Assembly (NCBI RefSeq): GCF_014863405.1
Contig: NZ_JACZZA010000012.1
Location: 1 to 64,000 of the forward strand
Length of the DNA stretch: 64,000 nt
Source of the DNA: Dyella acidiphila
Lineage (GTDB): Bacteria; Pseudomonadota; Gammaproteobacteria; Xanthomonadales; Rhodanobacteraceae
Direction of reading: 5' to 3'
Part shown: positions 53,666 through 64,000 of the stretch, piece after piece
How positions within the stretch are numbered: position 1 is the stretch's first letter
Layout: every line of letters begins with the position of its first letter
Notes under the pieces: model-generated
Seen by the model: the letters and a program-made list of their open reading frames with translations, nothing else
What the model was told of the DNA's origin: nothing
Database searches by the model: none
Made by a program: the position numbers and the translations under genes

Positions 53666-54562
53666 ATGACACGTCTGGTCGTCGTCGGCAGCATCAATAT
53701 GGACCTGGTCACGCTGGCACAGCGTTTTCCAGGTCCTGGCGAAACCCTGCTCGGCGAGCGCTTTCTCTCCGTGCATGGCGGCAAGGGCGGCAACCAGGCG
53801 GTGGCGGCAGCGCGACTGGGCGCCGAGGTGCATATGGTGGGCGCCGTCGGCGACGACGATTTTGCGCAGCCGCTATGCGATGCGCTGGCTGCGGAAGGTA
53901 TCGACATCGCGCAGGTGGCGCATATCGAGCACTGCGGCAGCGGCACGGCCTCGATTACGGTCGCCGGTGGCGAGAATCAGATCATCGTGGTGCCCGGCGC
54001 CAATGCACGCCTCACGCCCGCTCACGTGGCCGCTGCGCAAAGCCTGATCGCCAGCGCCGATGCGGTGCTGGTGCAAATGGAAATTCCGCTGGAAACGGTC
54101 GAAGCCACCTTGCGCACGGCGCATCGGCAGCGCGTACCGGTCATCCTCAATCCCGCACCTGCGCAGCGCTTACCGGAAGCGTGGCTGAAACTCGCGCGCT
54201 ACATCACTCCCAACCAGCACGAACTCGCCATCCTGCTCGGTGCGGATCCGACCGAAGATTTTCGCAATCTGATGCGCCGCGCACCGTGCCCCGTGGTGCT
54301 TACGCACGGCGCCGAAGGCGCGTGGTTTCGCGAAGAAGGCGAACCGCAACATCAGGCCGGCTTTGCGGTGGAAGCGGTGGACAGCACCGGCGCCGGTGAC
54401 ACCTTCAACGCCGCGCTCGCGGTATTCCTGCATGAAGGTTTGCCGATCGCAGTACGCAAGGCGTGCGCCGCCGCGGCACTCTCCGTTACCCGCCTGGGCG
54501 CGCGTGGCGGCATGCCGCATCCGGCAGAAGTCGAGGCGCTGCTGGCACGGCAGCGTGCCTGA
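53666..54562 (+). CDS. rbsK: Ribokinase
   Basis: Phosphorylates D-ribose at O5. The 298-residue PfkB-family kinase has the N-terminal GSINMDLV, the GGKGGNQAVAAARLGA signature, and the catalytic STGAGDTFNAALAVFL with the Asp base. No ribose transporter gene is nearby, so another sugar is possible. Its stop codon directly abuts the convergent mnmE stop. Confidence 0.92.
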   Translation: MTRLVVVGSINMDLVTLAQRFPGPGETLLGERFLSVHGGKGGNQAVAAARLGAEVHMVGAVGDDDFAQPLCDALAAEGIDIAQVAHIEHCGSGTASITVAGGENQIIVVPGANARLTPAHVAAAQSLIASADAVLVQMEIPLETVEATLRTAHRQRVPVILNPAPAQRLPEAWLKLARYITPNQHELAILLGADPTEDFRNLMRRAPCPVVLTHGAEGAWFREEGEPQHQAGFAVEAVDSTGAGDTFNAALAVFLHEGLPIAVRKACAAAALSVTRLGARGGMPHPAEVEALLARQRA

Positions 54563-55915
54563 TTACTTGCCGATGCAGAACGAGCTGAAAATTGCGCCGA
54601 GCAAATCGTCACTGGTGTAGGTGCCGGTGATTTCACCCAGCGCGTGCTGCGCCTGGCGCAGCTCTTCCGCCGCCAGTTCGCCGGCGCGCGTATGGGCCAA
54701 TACATGCGCGGTATGTGCAAGCTGATCGGCCACGCGTTCCAGCGCCAGGACATGACGGCGGCGTGCACTGAAGGCACCTTCGCCGCTGCTCGCGCCGGCC
54801 AGCTGCCTGAGATATTCGCGCAGTGTTTCCAGGCCGGCGCCGGTCTTCACCGATAGCCACTGCCAATTCGCGTCGTCGCGCCGTTCGGTCCGTGCGGTTT
54901 CGGCATCGAGGTCGATCTTGTTGATCACGACGATGCGTTCGACAGCTGCTGGAAGATCGTGCAGCCAGGCCAGATCGGCTGGTGCGTGCTGCGCATCGGT
55001 GACAAGCACCACCACGTCGGCGCGTTCGCGTTCGCCATGCGCGCGACGCACACCTTCGCGCTCCACCGGATCGTGGGTATCGCGGAGGCCGGCGGTATCG
55101 GCCAGTTCCAGCACCACGCCGTCGAGGTTGATGCTTTCGCGCAATACATCGCGCGTGGTGCCGGCGATATCGGTGACGATGGCGCGTTCGCTGCCAGCCA
55201 GTGCGTTGAGCAAACTGGATTTGCCGGCATTGGGTCGACCGACGATGGCGACGCGCAAGCCGTCATTGAGCCGCACGCCGCGGCGTGCTTCCACCAGCAG
55301 ATCGGCCAGCTGGGTGCGCAAGGCGTCGAGCTGCGCCGTGATGGCCGGATCGGCCAGGAAATCGATTTCTTCTTCGGGGAAATCAATCGCCGCTTCGATA
55401 TGCACACGCAGGATGATCAAGGCTTGCAGCAGCGCGTCGACCTTGCGCGAGAACACGCCTTCCATCGATTGCAGCGCAGCGCGTGCGCCGGCTTGCGAAC
55501 GCGCCGCGATCAGATCGGCTACCGCTTCCGCTTGCGCCAGGTCGAGCTTGCCGTTGAGAAAAGCGCGCTCGGTGAATTCGCCCGGGCGCGCGAGGCGCGC
55601 GCCGAGTTCGCAACAGCGGCGCAGCAAGGCATCGAGCAGCACGTTGCTGCCATGGCCTTGCAATTCGAGTACATGCTCGCCGGTATAGGAGGCCGGGGCA
55701 GGGAAGTACAACAGCAGGCCGCGATCGATCAGTGCATCTGCTGCATCGTGGAAAGCCGCAAAGTGTGCGTGACGCGGCGTCGGTGTTTTGCCGAGCAGCA
55801 CCTGTCCGATGGCCGGCACCTGCGGTCCGGAGACACGCACTACACCCACGCCGGCAGCGCCAGGTGCGCTGGCGATGGCGGCAATGGTGTCTTGCAGGTG
55901 TGGGTCGGCGGTCAT
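54563..55915 (-). CDS. mnmE: tRNA modification GTPase MnmE
   Basis: With MnmG it installs carboxymethylaminomethyl on U34 of tRNAs. The 450-residue product has an N-terminal formyl-THF-binding domain, then a G domain: GRPNAGKSSLLN, the DIAGTTRDV switch, DTAGLRDT, NKIDLD. It ends with the essential FCIGK. Fourth gene of the rpmH-rnpA-yidC-mnmE run. Confidence 0.97.
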   Translation of the reverse strand: MTADPHLQDTIAAIASAPGAAGVGVVRVSGPQVPAIGQVLLGKTPTPRHAHFAAFHDAADALIDRGLLLYFPAPASYTGEHVLELQGHGSNVLLDALLRRCCELGARLARPGEFTERAFLNGKLDLAQAEAVADLIAARSQAGARAALQSMEGVFSRKVDALLQALIILRVHIEAAIDFPEEEIDFLADPAITAQLDALRTQLADLLVEARRGVRLNDGLRVAIVGRPNAGKSSLLNALAGSERAIVTDIAGTTRDVLRESINLDGVVLELADTAGLRDTHDPVEREGVRRAHGERERADVVVLVTDAQHAPADLAWLHDLPAAVERIVVINKIDLDAETARTERRDDANWQWLSVKTGAGLETLREYLRQLAGASSGEGAFSARRRHVLALERVADQLAHTAHVLAHTRAGELAAEELRQAQHALGEITGTYTSDDLLGAIFSSFCIGK

Positions 55916-55969
55916 GGGCGATCAGCATAACCGCGGCGGGCGGCCAACTGGCCGCCCGCGCGTAGAAGA

Positions 55970-57655
55970 TCAGGCTGCCTTGGCCGGCGCCGCTTCGCTG
56001 CGTCGCGTGACCCACCACTGTTGCAGCAGTCGGCACAGGCCGTTGACCACGTAGTAAAGCACCAGGCCCGACGGGAAGAACAGGAAGATCACCGCGAACA
56101 TCAGCGGCATGAACTTCATCATCTTCTGCTGGGCCGGATCCATGCCGGCGGTGGTCGGCATCATCCACTGCTGCACCAGCATCACGACGGTGTACAGCAC
56201 CGGCAGCACGAAGAACGGATCGGCGGCGGACAGATCGTGGATCCAGCCGAAGAACGGCGCCTGGCGCAGCTCCACGCTATCGCGCAGCACGTAGTACAGG
56301 CCGTAGAAGATCGGAATGGTGATCACCAGCGGCAGGCAGCCGGCGGCAGGATTCACCTTTTCCTTCTTGTACAGCTCCATCATCGCCTGCTGCGTCTTCT
56401 GGCGATCGTCGCCGTAGCGTTCCTTCAGCGCATCCATGCGCGGCTTGAGCTTGCGCATCTTGGCCGCGGATTCGAACTGCGCATTGGTGAACTTGAAGGT
56501 GACGATGTTGATCAGCAGCACCAGCAGGATGATCGACACACCCCAGTTGCCGGTGAGCTTGTCGAGCTGGGCCAGCACCCAGTGCAGCGGCTCGGCAAAG
56601 ATCTTGAGCATGCCGTAGTCGATGGTGAGTTCCAGGCCCGGGGCAATGGTCTGCAGCTGGTCGGGCAGTTTCGGCCCCAGATACAGCTGCGCCGTGCTGC
56701 TGGCCTGCTGGCCCGCGGCCACGCTGATCTGCGGCCCGACGCTGCGGATCACGTAATGCGCTGCGCTGCCCGGCTCATTGACGACGGTGGACGAGAAGCT
56801 ATCGGCTTCCTTCGCCGGCGGAATCCATGCGCCCAGGAAGTACTGCTGCATCATCGCTACCCAGCCACCGGTGGCCTGGTTCTGCAGCGGTTCTTTCTCG
56901 AATTTGTCGAACGCCAGCTTGTTGAATTTCTGCTCCGGGCTGTACCACGCGGCGCCGAAGAAGCCGAAGCGCGACTGATCGGAGATGCGCTGCAGGAAGT
57001 TGCTGTAGACAGGCGCCGGGCGATCCACACGCTGCAGCTGGCGGTAAGCGTTGCCGTCCCAGGTCTTGCTGCTGCCGTTGTCGATCTGCTGATCCAGGTC
57101 GATCACGTAGCTGCCGCGATGCAGGGTGTAGCGCTTCACCACTTTGACGCCGGAAGGATCGGTCCAGGTCAGGTCCACATTCAGTGCGTCCTGGCCGTCG
57201 GCCAGCGTGTAGCTGGTCTGCGCGGACTGGAACACGGCGCGGTGATCGGGCGCGGCGCCATCGGCACTGACCAGGCCGCTCTGTGCGGCGAAATAGTCAT
57301 TGCTGCCGTCGTCGAGCAGGCGGATCGGCGCGGGATCGGGATCTTTCTTGGTACGCGGCGCAACCGGGTACTTCAGCAGTTCCGAGCGCACGACGCTGCC
57401 GCCGCGGGTGTCGATGGTGAGGCGCAGCACATCGGTGCTTACGGTGACCAGCTGGGCGGTAGCGGCGCCATCGGCCGAACCGCTCGCAATCGCCGGCGCG
57501 GCCCCGGGCGTGGCGTTGCCGCCAGCTGCCGTGGACGACGAAGCCGTAGCCGTCTCGTTCAACGGATGGGGGCCGTAATCCTGTTCCCAGGCCTGCCAGA
57601 GCATGTAGCACACGGCCAGCAGGGCGAACATGAGCAAGGTGCGCGTTTGATTCAT
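55970..57655 (-). CDS. yidC: Membrane protein insertase YidC
   Basis: Inserts and folds inner-membrane proteins alone or with SecYEG. The 561-residue product has an N-terminal anchor (RTLLMFALLAVCYMLWQAW), a large periplasmic beta domain and the five-helix insertase core (NWGVSIILL to GLCRLLQQWW) with the C1 loop KMRKLKPRMDALKERYGDDRQKTQQAMMELYKKEKVNP. The groove arginine of E. coli (Arg366) is replaced by Asn in LLINIVTFKFTNAQ; a Lys follows four residues later. There is no yidD between it and rnpA. Confidence 0.96.
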   Translation of the reverse strand: MNQTRTLLMFALLAVCYMLWQAWEQDYGPHPLNETATASSSTAAGGNATPGAAPAIASGSADGAATAQLVTVSTDVLRLTIDTRGGSVVRSELLKYPVAPRTKKDPDPAPIRLLDDGSNDYFAAQSGLVSADGAAPDHRAVFQSAQTSYTLADGQDALNVDLTWTDPSGVKVVKRYTLHRGSYVIDLDQQIDNGSSKTWDGNAYRQLQRVDRPAPVYSNFLQRISDQSRFGFFGAAWYSPEQKFNKLAFDKFEKEPLQNQATGGWVAMMQQYFLGAWIPPAKEADSFSSTVVNEPGSAAHYVIRSVGPQISVAAGQQASSTAQLYLGPKLPDQLQTIAPGLELTIDYGMLKIFAEPLHWVLAQLDKLTGNWGVSIILLVLLINIVTFKFTNAQFESAAKMRKLKPRMDALKERYGDDRQKTQQAMMELYKKEKVNPAAGCLPLVITIPIFYGLYYVLRDSVELRQAPFFGWIHDLSAADPFFVLPVLYTVVMLVQQWMMPTTAGMDPAQQKMMKFMPLMFAVIFLFFPSGLVLYYVVNGLCRLLQQWWVTRRSEAAPAKAA

Positions 57656-57716
57656 CGCGTTGCGATCCGGTTTTAGGCGCCGCTTCAGCGGGCCACTGAA
57701 GTCAAGGAATAGGAGG

Positions 57717-58097
57717 TCAGCCCGCGATTGTGGAGGTGTCGCCAGCGCGCTTCAACGGCGGCAACTTGCGCCACAGGGCGTCGATCTCGGCCAGCAGGGC
57801 CGGCCCGGGCACGCCGGCAGCCTGTTCGCGCGCCATTACCACCAGATCGAGTGGCGGCAGCTTCAGGCGGCTGCGTCGAAACGACTCACGCAGCAGGCGC
57901 TTGATCCGGTTGCGCTCCACCGCCCGCTTGGACACGCGCTTGGACACCGCCAGGCCAAGCCGGGCATGTCCCAGTTCGTTCTGGCGATAACGCACAGAAA
58001 AACAGCGGCCGCCGAGGCGACCGCTGGCTTGACGCATGACGGCGAAGTCACCGGCTCGGCGAATCCGCGCCTCGCGCGGCAGGCCGGCGGCAGTCAT
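57717..58097 (-). CDS. rnpA: Ribonuclease P protein component
   Basis: Protein subunit of RNase P, binding the 5' leader of pre-tRNA. The 126-residue product contains the RNR-type motif RLGLAVSKRVSKRAVERNRIKRLLRESFR. It starts 11 nt after rpmH, within the same operon. Confidence 0.95.
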   Translation of the reverse strand: MTAAGLPREARIRRAGDFAVMRQASGRLGGRCFSVRYRQNELGHARLGLAVSKRVSKRAVERNRIKRLLRESFRRSRLKLPPLDLVVMAREQAAGVPGPALLAEIDALWRKLPPLKRAGDTSTIAG

Positions 58098-58108
58098 CCG
58101 CGTAATGC

Positions 58109-58243
58109 TTACGGGATCAGGCGCTTACGGCCCTTGGCGCGACGTGCATTGAGCACCTTGCGACCGTCGGCCGTGGCCATGCGGGCACGAAAGCCGTGCG
58201 TGCGGGCGCGCTTGAGCTTGCTGGGCTGGAAGGTCCGCTTCAT
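58109..58243 (-). CDS. rpmH: Ribosomal protein bL34
   Basis: A 44-residue, strongly basic protein beginning [19 protein letters not shown], with [22 protein letters not shown] at the end, the universal bL34 sequence. A strong AGGAGG lies 6 nt upstream. It is first in the rpmH-rnpA-yidC-mnmE operon and divergent from dnaA. Confidence 0.98.
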   Translation of the reverse strand: MKRTFQPSKLKRARTHGFRARMATADGRKVLNARRAKGRKRLIP

Positions 58244-58280
58244 GGCTTCCTCCTAAATGAATGGGTGAAAAAGGTTGGAA

Positions 58281-58310
58281 ATTATGCGGAACGAACGGGC
58301 CACCTGTCAA
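58281..58310 (-). promoter_or_regulatory. rpmH promoter
   Basis: On the minus strand TTGACA (58305-58310), an 18-nt spacer and CATAAT (58281-58286). The predicted start near 58274 gives a leader of about 30 nt before rpmH. Confidence 0.65.
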
Positions 58311-58330
58311 ATGCATGCTTGACAACAGCT

Positions 58331-58351
58331 TGTGGATATCCGTGTGGATAG
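58331..58351 (+). promoter_or_regulatory. DnaA boxes upstream of dnaA
   Basis: TGTGGATAT (58331-58339) and TGTGGATAG (58343-58351), each one base from the consensus TGTGGATAA, 12 bp apart. They probably mediate DnaA autoregulation. An extended -10-like TGGTAGACT at 58367-58375 could serve the dnaA promoter. Confidence 0.65.
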
Positions 58352-58424
58352 TTGTTGGGTAGGTGCTGGTAGACTCCCCGGTCCACCCTGCGCGCAAGCG
58401 CCCCTGCTGTGGTTGAAAGTATCC

Positions 58425-59771
58425 ATGAGTGATCTGTGGCGGCGCTGTCTGGAGCGTCTGGAAGGTGAATTGAGCGCCGAGGACCTGCATACCTGGCTGA
58501 TGCCGTTGCAGGCACGCGACGACGTGGACGGTTTGCAGCTCTACGCGCCCAATCCCTACACCCTGGATGCGGTCCGCGACCGCTACCTGCCGCAGATCGA
58601 AGCCGTGCTGACCTTGTTGCGCGGCCAGCGCGTGCCGGTGCGACTGGAAGTGGGTTCCAGCGCCAATGGGGTCAGCCACGGCCGCCCGGGGGCCTCCGCG
58701 CCACGGCCGAGCGCCGTCGCGGCGGTCGCCGAGCCGCCGCCGGTCAATTTCACCCACAACCTGGATCCGCATTACACCTTCGAGACCTTCGTCGAGGGCA
58801 AGTCCAACCAGCTGGGCAAGGCGGCCGCCATGCAGGTGGCGCAGAACCCGGGGCGCGCCTACAACCCGTTGCTGCTGTATGGCGGCACTGGCCTTGGCAA
58901 AACCCACTTGATGCATGCCGCCGGCAATTTGATGCGCGAACACAATCCGCACTTCAAGGTGCTGTATCTGCGCTCCGAACAGTTCGTCGGCTCGATGATC
59001 GAAGCGCTGCGCACCAAGAGCATGGATGAGTTCAAGCGCCGGTTCCGCTCGGTCGACGCGCTGCTGATCGACGACATCCAGTTTTTCGCCGGCAAGGACA
59101 CCACGCAGGAAGAGTTTTTCCACACTTTCAATGCGCTGTTCGAATCCAAGCAGCAGATCATCCTGACCTGCGACCGTTATCCCAAGGAAGTGGACAAGCT
59201 CGAGCCGCGCCTTAAGTCGCGCCTGGGCTGGGGCCTGTCGGTGGCGATCGAGCCGCCGGATTTCGAAACCCGCGCGGCGATTCTGCTGGCCAAGGCGCAC
59301 GACAAGGGCGTGTCCGTGAGCGAAGACGTGGCGATGCTGTTGGCCAAGCGCATTCGTTCCAACGTGCGCGATCTGGAAGGTGCGCTCAATACGCTGGCGG
59401 CGCGGGCCAATTTCTACGGCCGGCCGATTACCACCGATTTTGCCGAAGAAACGCTGCGCGACCTGCTGGCCACGCATGCGCAGGCGGTGACGGTGCCGAA
59501 TATCCAGAAGATCGTGGCCGAATATTTCGGCGTGCGCCTGCAGGATCTGCTGTCCAAGCGCCGCGTGCGCTCGTTGGCGCGCCCGCGCCAGGTGGCAATG
59601 GCCTTGTCCAAGGAACTGACCGAGCACAGCCTGCCTGAAATCGGCGATGCCTTCGGCGGCCGCGACCACACCACCGTGCTGCACGCCTGCCGCACGATCA
59701 AGAAGCTGTGCGAAACCGACACCCGCATGCGCCAGGACTGGGAACAGCTGATCCGCACGTTGACCGGCTGA
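58425..59771 (+). CDS. dnaA: Chromosomal replication initiator DnaA
   Basis: Binds DnaA boxes and opens the origin. The 448-residue product has domain I ([25 protein letters not shown]), a Pro/Ala-rich linker, the AAA+ domain with [10 protein letters not shown] and DDIQFF, and domain IV with the box-recognition helix [14 protein letters not shown]. The ATG at 58425 is chosen; an in-frame ATG at 58332 would lie inside the DnaA-box region. Confidence 0.98.
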   Translation: MSDLWRRCLERLEGELSAEDLHTWLMPLQARDDVDGLQLYAPNPYTLDAVRDRYLPQIEAVLTLLRGQRVPVRLEVGSSANGVSHGRPGASAPRPSAVAAVAEPPPVNFTHNLDPHYTFETFVEGKSNQLGKAAAMQVAQNPGRAYNPLLLYGGTGLGKTHLMHAAGNLMREHNPHFKVLYLRSEQFVGSMIEALRTKSMDEFKRRFRSVDALLIDDIQFFAGKDTTQEEFFHTFNALFESKQQIILTCDRYPKEVDKLEPRLKSRLGWGLSVAIEPPDFETRAAILLAKAHDKGVSVSEDVAMLLAKRIRSNVRDLEGALNTLAARANFYGRPITTDFAEETLRDLLATHAQAVTVPNIQKIVAEYFGVRLQDLLSKRRVRSLARPRQVAMALSKELTEHSLPEIGDAFGGRDHTTVLHACRTIKKLCETDTRMRQDWEQLIRTLTG

Positions 59772-60016
59772 CCCGGTAACGTTGAACAACCGCTTGAAAA
59801 CCGGCAGGGTATCCTGTGGATAATATGAGGACGCCTTGTAGCGCCAAAGTTATCCACTGTTGATACACCGTTCGCAGGCCGTACAAAGCACAAGGGGATT
59901 TTCTGTAACTCTTTGATGTAAATGGATAATTTGAGTTTATCAAGTTATCCACGGCCCCAGCTGCAACCACTACTCTTCTTTTAAAAACAGAACTGCAGGA
60001 TAGGGAAAGCACAAAC
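59772..60016. other. oriC: Replication origin region (oriC candidate)
   Basis: The 245-bp dnaA-dnaN gap is AT-rich relative to its surroundings. It contains a perfect DnaA box TGTGGATAA (59815-59823), TTATCCACT (59850-59858) and TTATCCACG (59945-59953). Between them a low-GC tract (59900-59945, with AATGGATAATTTGAGTTTAT) could serve as the unwinding element. Location between dnaA and dnaN matches related genomes. Confidence 0.7.
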
Positions 60017-61117
60017 ATGCAATTCAGCATCCAACGAGAAGCTCTGCTTAAGCCCCTACAGCAGGTCGTCGGAGTGGTCGAGCGTCGACAGACATTGCCG
60101 GTACTGGCCAACCTGCTGGTCAAGGTCGCCGACGGGAAGTTGTCGTTCACCGGCACCGACCTTGAAGTGGAAATGATTGCTGCGACGGAAGCGGACAAGC
60201 TGGTGGATGGTGAAACCACCATTCCCGCGCGCAAACTGTTCGACATCGTGCGTGCGCTGCCGGATGGCGCGCAGATCGAGTTGAAACAGAATGGCGATCG
60301 CGTAGCGCTGAATGCCGGTCGCAGCCGTTTCACCCTGGCTACCTTGCCGGCTACCGAATTTCCGACCATCGACGAAATCGAACTGGTCGAGCGGGTCAGC
60401 CTGCCGGAAGAGGTGCTGCGCGATCTGATGGATCGCACGGCATTCGCCATGGCGAACCAGGATGTCCGCTATTACCTCAATGGCATGCTGCTGGATTTGC
60501 AGGAACATGCCCTGCGCTGTGTGGCTACCGATGGCCATCGCCTCGCTTTGAAAGAGACGCAGCTGGAAAGCAAGGTTTCTGCCCGTCGCCAGATCATCAT
60601 TCCGCGAAAAGGCGTGAACGAGCTGGTCGGTCTGCTCGAAGCCGGCGAAGGTTCGGTCGAGCTGGAATTTGGCCGGAATCATTTGCGCGTGCGTCGCGGC
60701 CAAGTGGTTTTCACATCCAAGCTGATCGACGGTCGCTTCCCTGATTACGAAGCGGTGATTCCGCTTGGTGCGGACAAGCGTGCGACGCTGGATCGTGAAG
60801 TGCTGCGCGGGGCACTGCAGCGCGCCGCAATTCTGTCGAACGAGAAGTACCGCGGCGTAAAGCTGGAATTCTCGCCGGGCAAGCTGAAGATCGTCGCGCA
60901 CAATCCCGAGCAGGAAGAAGCGGTGGAAGAGGTCGAGGCCGATACCGGCGTTTCCGATCTGACCGTGGGCTTCAACGTGGGCTATCTGCTGGATGCCCTG
61001 GCGGCACTGCGCGGTGACAAGGCGCGTCTGAGTCTTCGCGATGCGCAATCGAGCTGCCTGGTGCAGGAAGACGATAGCGAGCAGTCGCGCCACGTGATCA
61101 TGCCGTTGAGGCTCTGA
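60017..61117 (+). CDS. dnaN: DNA polymerase III beta subunit (sliding clamp)
   Basis: Ring-shaped processivity factor for DNA polymerase III. The 366-residue product begins MQFSIQREALLKPLQQVVGVVERRQTLPVLANLLV and ends SRHVIMPLRL, the conserved clamp C terminus, with three equal domains between. A perfect terminator hairpin follows. Confidence 0.97.
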   Translation: MQFSIQREALLKPLQQVVGVVERRQTLPVLANLLVKVADGKLSFTGTDLEVEMIAATEADKLVDGETTIPARKLFDIVRALPDGAQIELKQNGDRVALNAGRSRFTLATLPATEFPTIDEIELVERVSLPEEVLRDLMDRTAFAMANQDVRYYLNGMLLDLQEHALRCVATDGHRLALKETQLESKVSARRQIIIPRKGVNELVGLLEAGEGSVELEFGRNHLRVRRGQVVFTSKLIDGRFPDYEAVIPLGADKRATLDREVLRGALQRAAILSNEKYRGVKLEFSPGKLKIVAHNPEQEEAVEEVEADTGVSDLTVGFNVGYLLDALAALRGDKARLSLRDAQSSCLVQEDDSEQSRHVIMPLRL

Positions 61118-61156
61118 CGGCCGGCATGCGGCCTGTTTTGCCTGTTTCGACAGTCC

Positions 61157-61190
61157 AACGCCGGAGCTTCAAGCTCCGGCGTTCTTGTTT
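61157..61190 (+). terminator. Intrinsic terminator between dnaN and recF
   Basis: AACGCCGGAGCTT and AAGCTCCGGCGTT (61157-61169 and 61171-61183) form a 13-bp inverted repeat followed by CTTGTTTT. It would lower, though perhaps not abolish, transcription into recF. Confidence 0.8.
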
Positions 61191-61205
61191 TGGGGTCGAG
61201 GTGCG

Positions 61206-62277
61206 ATGAGGTTCGAGCGGCTGCAGCTTCGCGGTTTGCGCTGTATTTCGGAGGCGATGCTGGAGTTCGCACCCGGTTTCAACGTGCTGGTTGGCGCCAA
61301 CGGGGCCGGCAAGACCTCGGTACTGGAGGCGGCGTTTCTACTTTCCCATGGGCGCTCGTTTCGTAGTGGGGCGCGTGAGGCTCTGACGCAGCGTGGCGCG
61401 GCGGGTCTGAATGTCTTTGCCATGCTGCGCCATGCCGACGACCGAGTCGCCAGGCTGGGGCTCGGCCGCAGTGGTGCTCGTTGGGAGGCGCGGCTCGATG
61501 GCGAGGATGTTGCCATTGGCCAGTTGGTTCGCGAGTGCGCAGTGGTTTGTTTCGAGCCTGGCTCGCATGCGCTGATCGCGGGGGCTGCAGAAGAGCGGCG
61601 CCATTACCTGGATTGGGGCGTGTTCCACGTGGAACAGGAATTCTTGCTGGCTTGGCGCCGCTATCAACGAGCGTTGAAACAACGGAACAGCTTGCTGCGC
61701 AAGCCTGGTCGGGTGGAAGGAGCTGATTTCGCTCCATGGGAGCTGGAGTTATCGCGGTCCGCGGCCCTGGTTGATCGGGCGCGTAGGGCCTACCTCGATG
61801 GCTTGCTTCCCCACCTGCGCGACCAAGCGACGCTTTTCCTGCCTGAATTGGGCGAGTTGGAACTGCGCTATCGTCCCGGCTGGCTGGATGGCGAGGACTT
61901 GGCCGATGTTCTGGCTACCCAGCGAGACCGCGATCAGGGCCGAGGCCACACCACGGCCGGTGCCCATCGCGCCGATTGGTCTCTTTCGTTTCAACATGCT
62001 CCCCAGCGGGAACATCTTTCCCGCGGTCAGGAGAAGCTGGTGGCCTTGGCCTGTTTGCTGGCCCAGGCTCGACTGGATGCCGAGAGAAGGGGGGAATGGC
62101 CGGTTATCTGCCTCGACGACCTCGCCTCGGAGCTCGACCGGAGTCATCAGTCCGCTGTGGTGGAAAGCTTAAAGAGCGTTCCGGCCCAGGTGTTGATAAC
62201 CGGCACCGACGTCCCTGGCTCGCTCGAACAGGTGGAAAAACGCGTGTTCCACGTGGAACAAGGCTCGTTGACGCCCC

Positions 62278-62285
<8 letters not shown>
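61206..62285 (+). CDS. recF: DNA replication/repair protein RecF
   Basis: SMC-like ATPase that loads RecA at gaps. The 359-residue product has Walker A GANGAGKTSVLEA, signature LSRGQEKLVALACLLAQARLD and Walker B ICLDDLASELD. The hexapeptide VFHVEQ occurs twice, at about residues 139-144 and 347-352, because each is encoded by a 16-bp parS palindrome. The second is in the C-terminal tail. The start is the ATG at 61206 (MRFERLQLRGLRC). Confidence 0.95.
61621..61636. promoter_or_regulatory. parS: parS site 1
   Basis: TGTTCCACGTGGAACA, a perfect 16-bp palindrome identical in its core to the ParB-binding parS of Pseudomonas (TGTTCCACGTGGAAC). It lies inside the recF coding sequence. Confidence 0.85.
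62245..62260. promoter_or_regulatory. parS: parS site 2
   Basis: Identical TGTTCCACGTGGAACA in the last codons of recF, 624 bp from site 1. Its right end is 20 bp from the gyrB -10 element. Confidence 0.85.

Positions 62286-64000
<1,715 letters not shown>

Overview
The window is high-GC gammaproteobacterial chromosome. Gene order around the origin (mnmE-yidC-rnpA-rpmH / dnaA-dnaN-recF-gyrB), the lptM-dapF-DUF484-xerC-glpM-hslVU block, the protein sequences and the dispersed intergenic repeats all point to Xanthomonadales, most likely Rhodanobacteraceae (Dyella/Rhodanobacter-like). The genus is an inference; no rRNA is present to test it. I see no tRNA, rRNA, CRISPR array, insertion sequence or prophage.

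Layout. 1-425 is a gene-free mosaic of repeats ending in the glnA terminator. 426-13.5 kb: glnA with a recognisable sigma54/NtrC control region, uppP, a LysR regulator divergent from a MexE-MexF-OprN-type efflux operon (with a REPIN-like inverted repeat pair between mexE and mexF), a yqjD/yqjE/yqjK-like envelope-stress operon running into an AI-2E family permease, a DUF1328 protein and a YbhB-family protein. 13.6-20 kb: a Ycf46-like AAA ATPase, then a minus-strand series plsC, yheT-like hydrolase, RhlB-like glycosyltransferase and a protein with a degenerate metallo-beta-lactamase domain. 20-27 kb: tetR with a paired operator and a frameshifted MFS transporter; lrp and phhA; an SGNH hydrolase; a RES/Xre-type toxin-antitoxin pair; a secreted protein convergent with a small M15-like peptidase. 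27-35.6 kb: a DUF885 peptidase, SulP transporter, ParB-like-domain protein, a DJ-1 / small protein / GFA / YafY operon, fbp and a prolyl-4-hydroxylase-like oxygenase. 35.6-46 kb: oligopeptidase A, a cNMP-binding patatin esterase, a gamma-carbonic anhydrase-like protein, aroE, a RimK-like ATP-grasp ligase divergent from a GNAT acetyltransferase, and several small envelope proteins. 46-52 kb: lptM-dapF-DUF484-xerC-glpM-hslV-hslU. 52-55 kb: GST, Spy-like protein, rbsK. 54.5-64 kb: origin region, cut at the right edge inside gyrB.

The most notable items are two perfect 16-bp parS palindromes inside recF, the second next to a probable gyrB promoter that overlaps the recF stop codon; the complete sigma54/NtrC architecture upstream of glnA; a symmetric TetR operator pair around the promoter of a transporter broken by a one-base frameshift; an ATP-grasp/GNAT pair that may modify a peptide; a convergent M15-like peptidase and secreted cysteine-containing protein; a YidC whose groove arginine is replaced; and a metallo-beta-lactamase-fold protein and a DJ-1-family protein that lack the expected active-site residues. 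I found no single locus that is clearly a completely new system; the ATP-grasp/GNAT and M15/secreted pairs are the best candidates.
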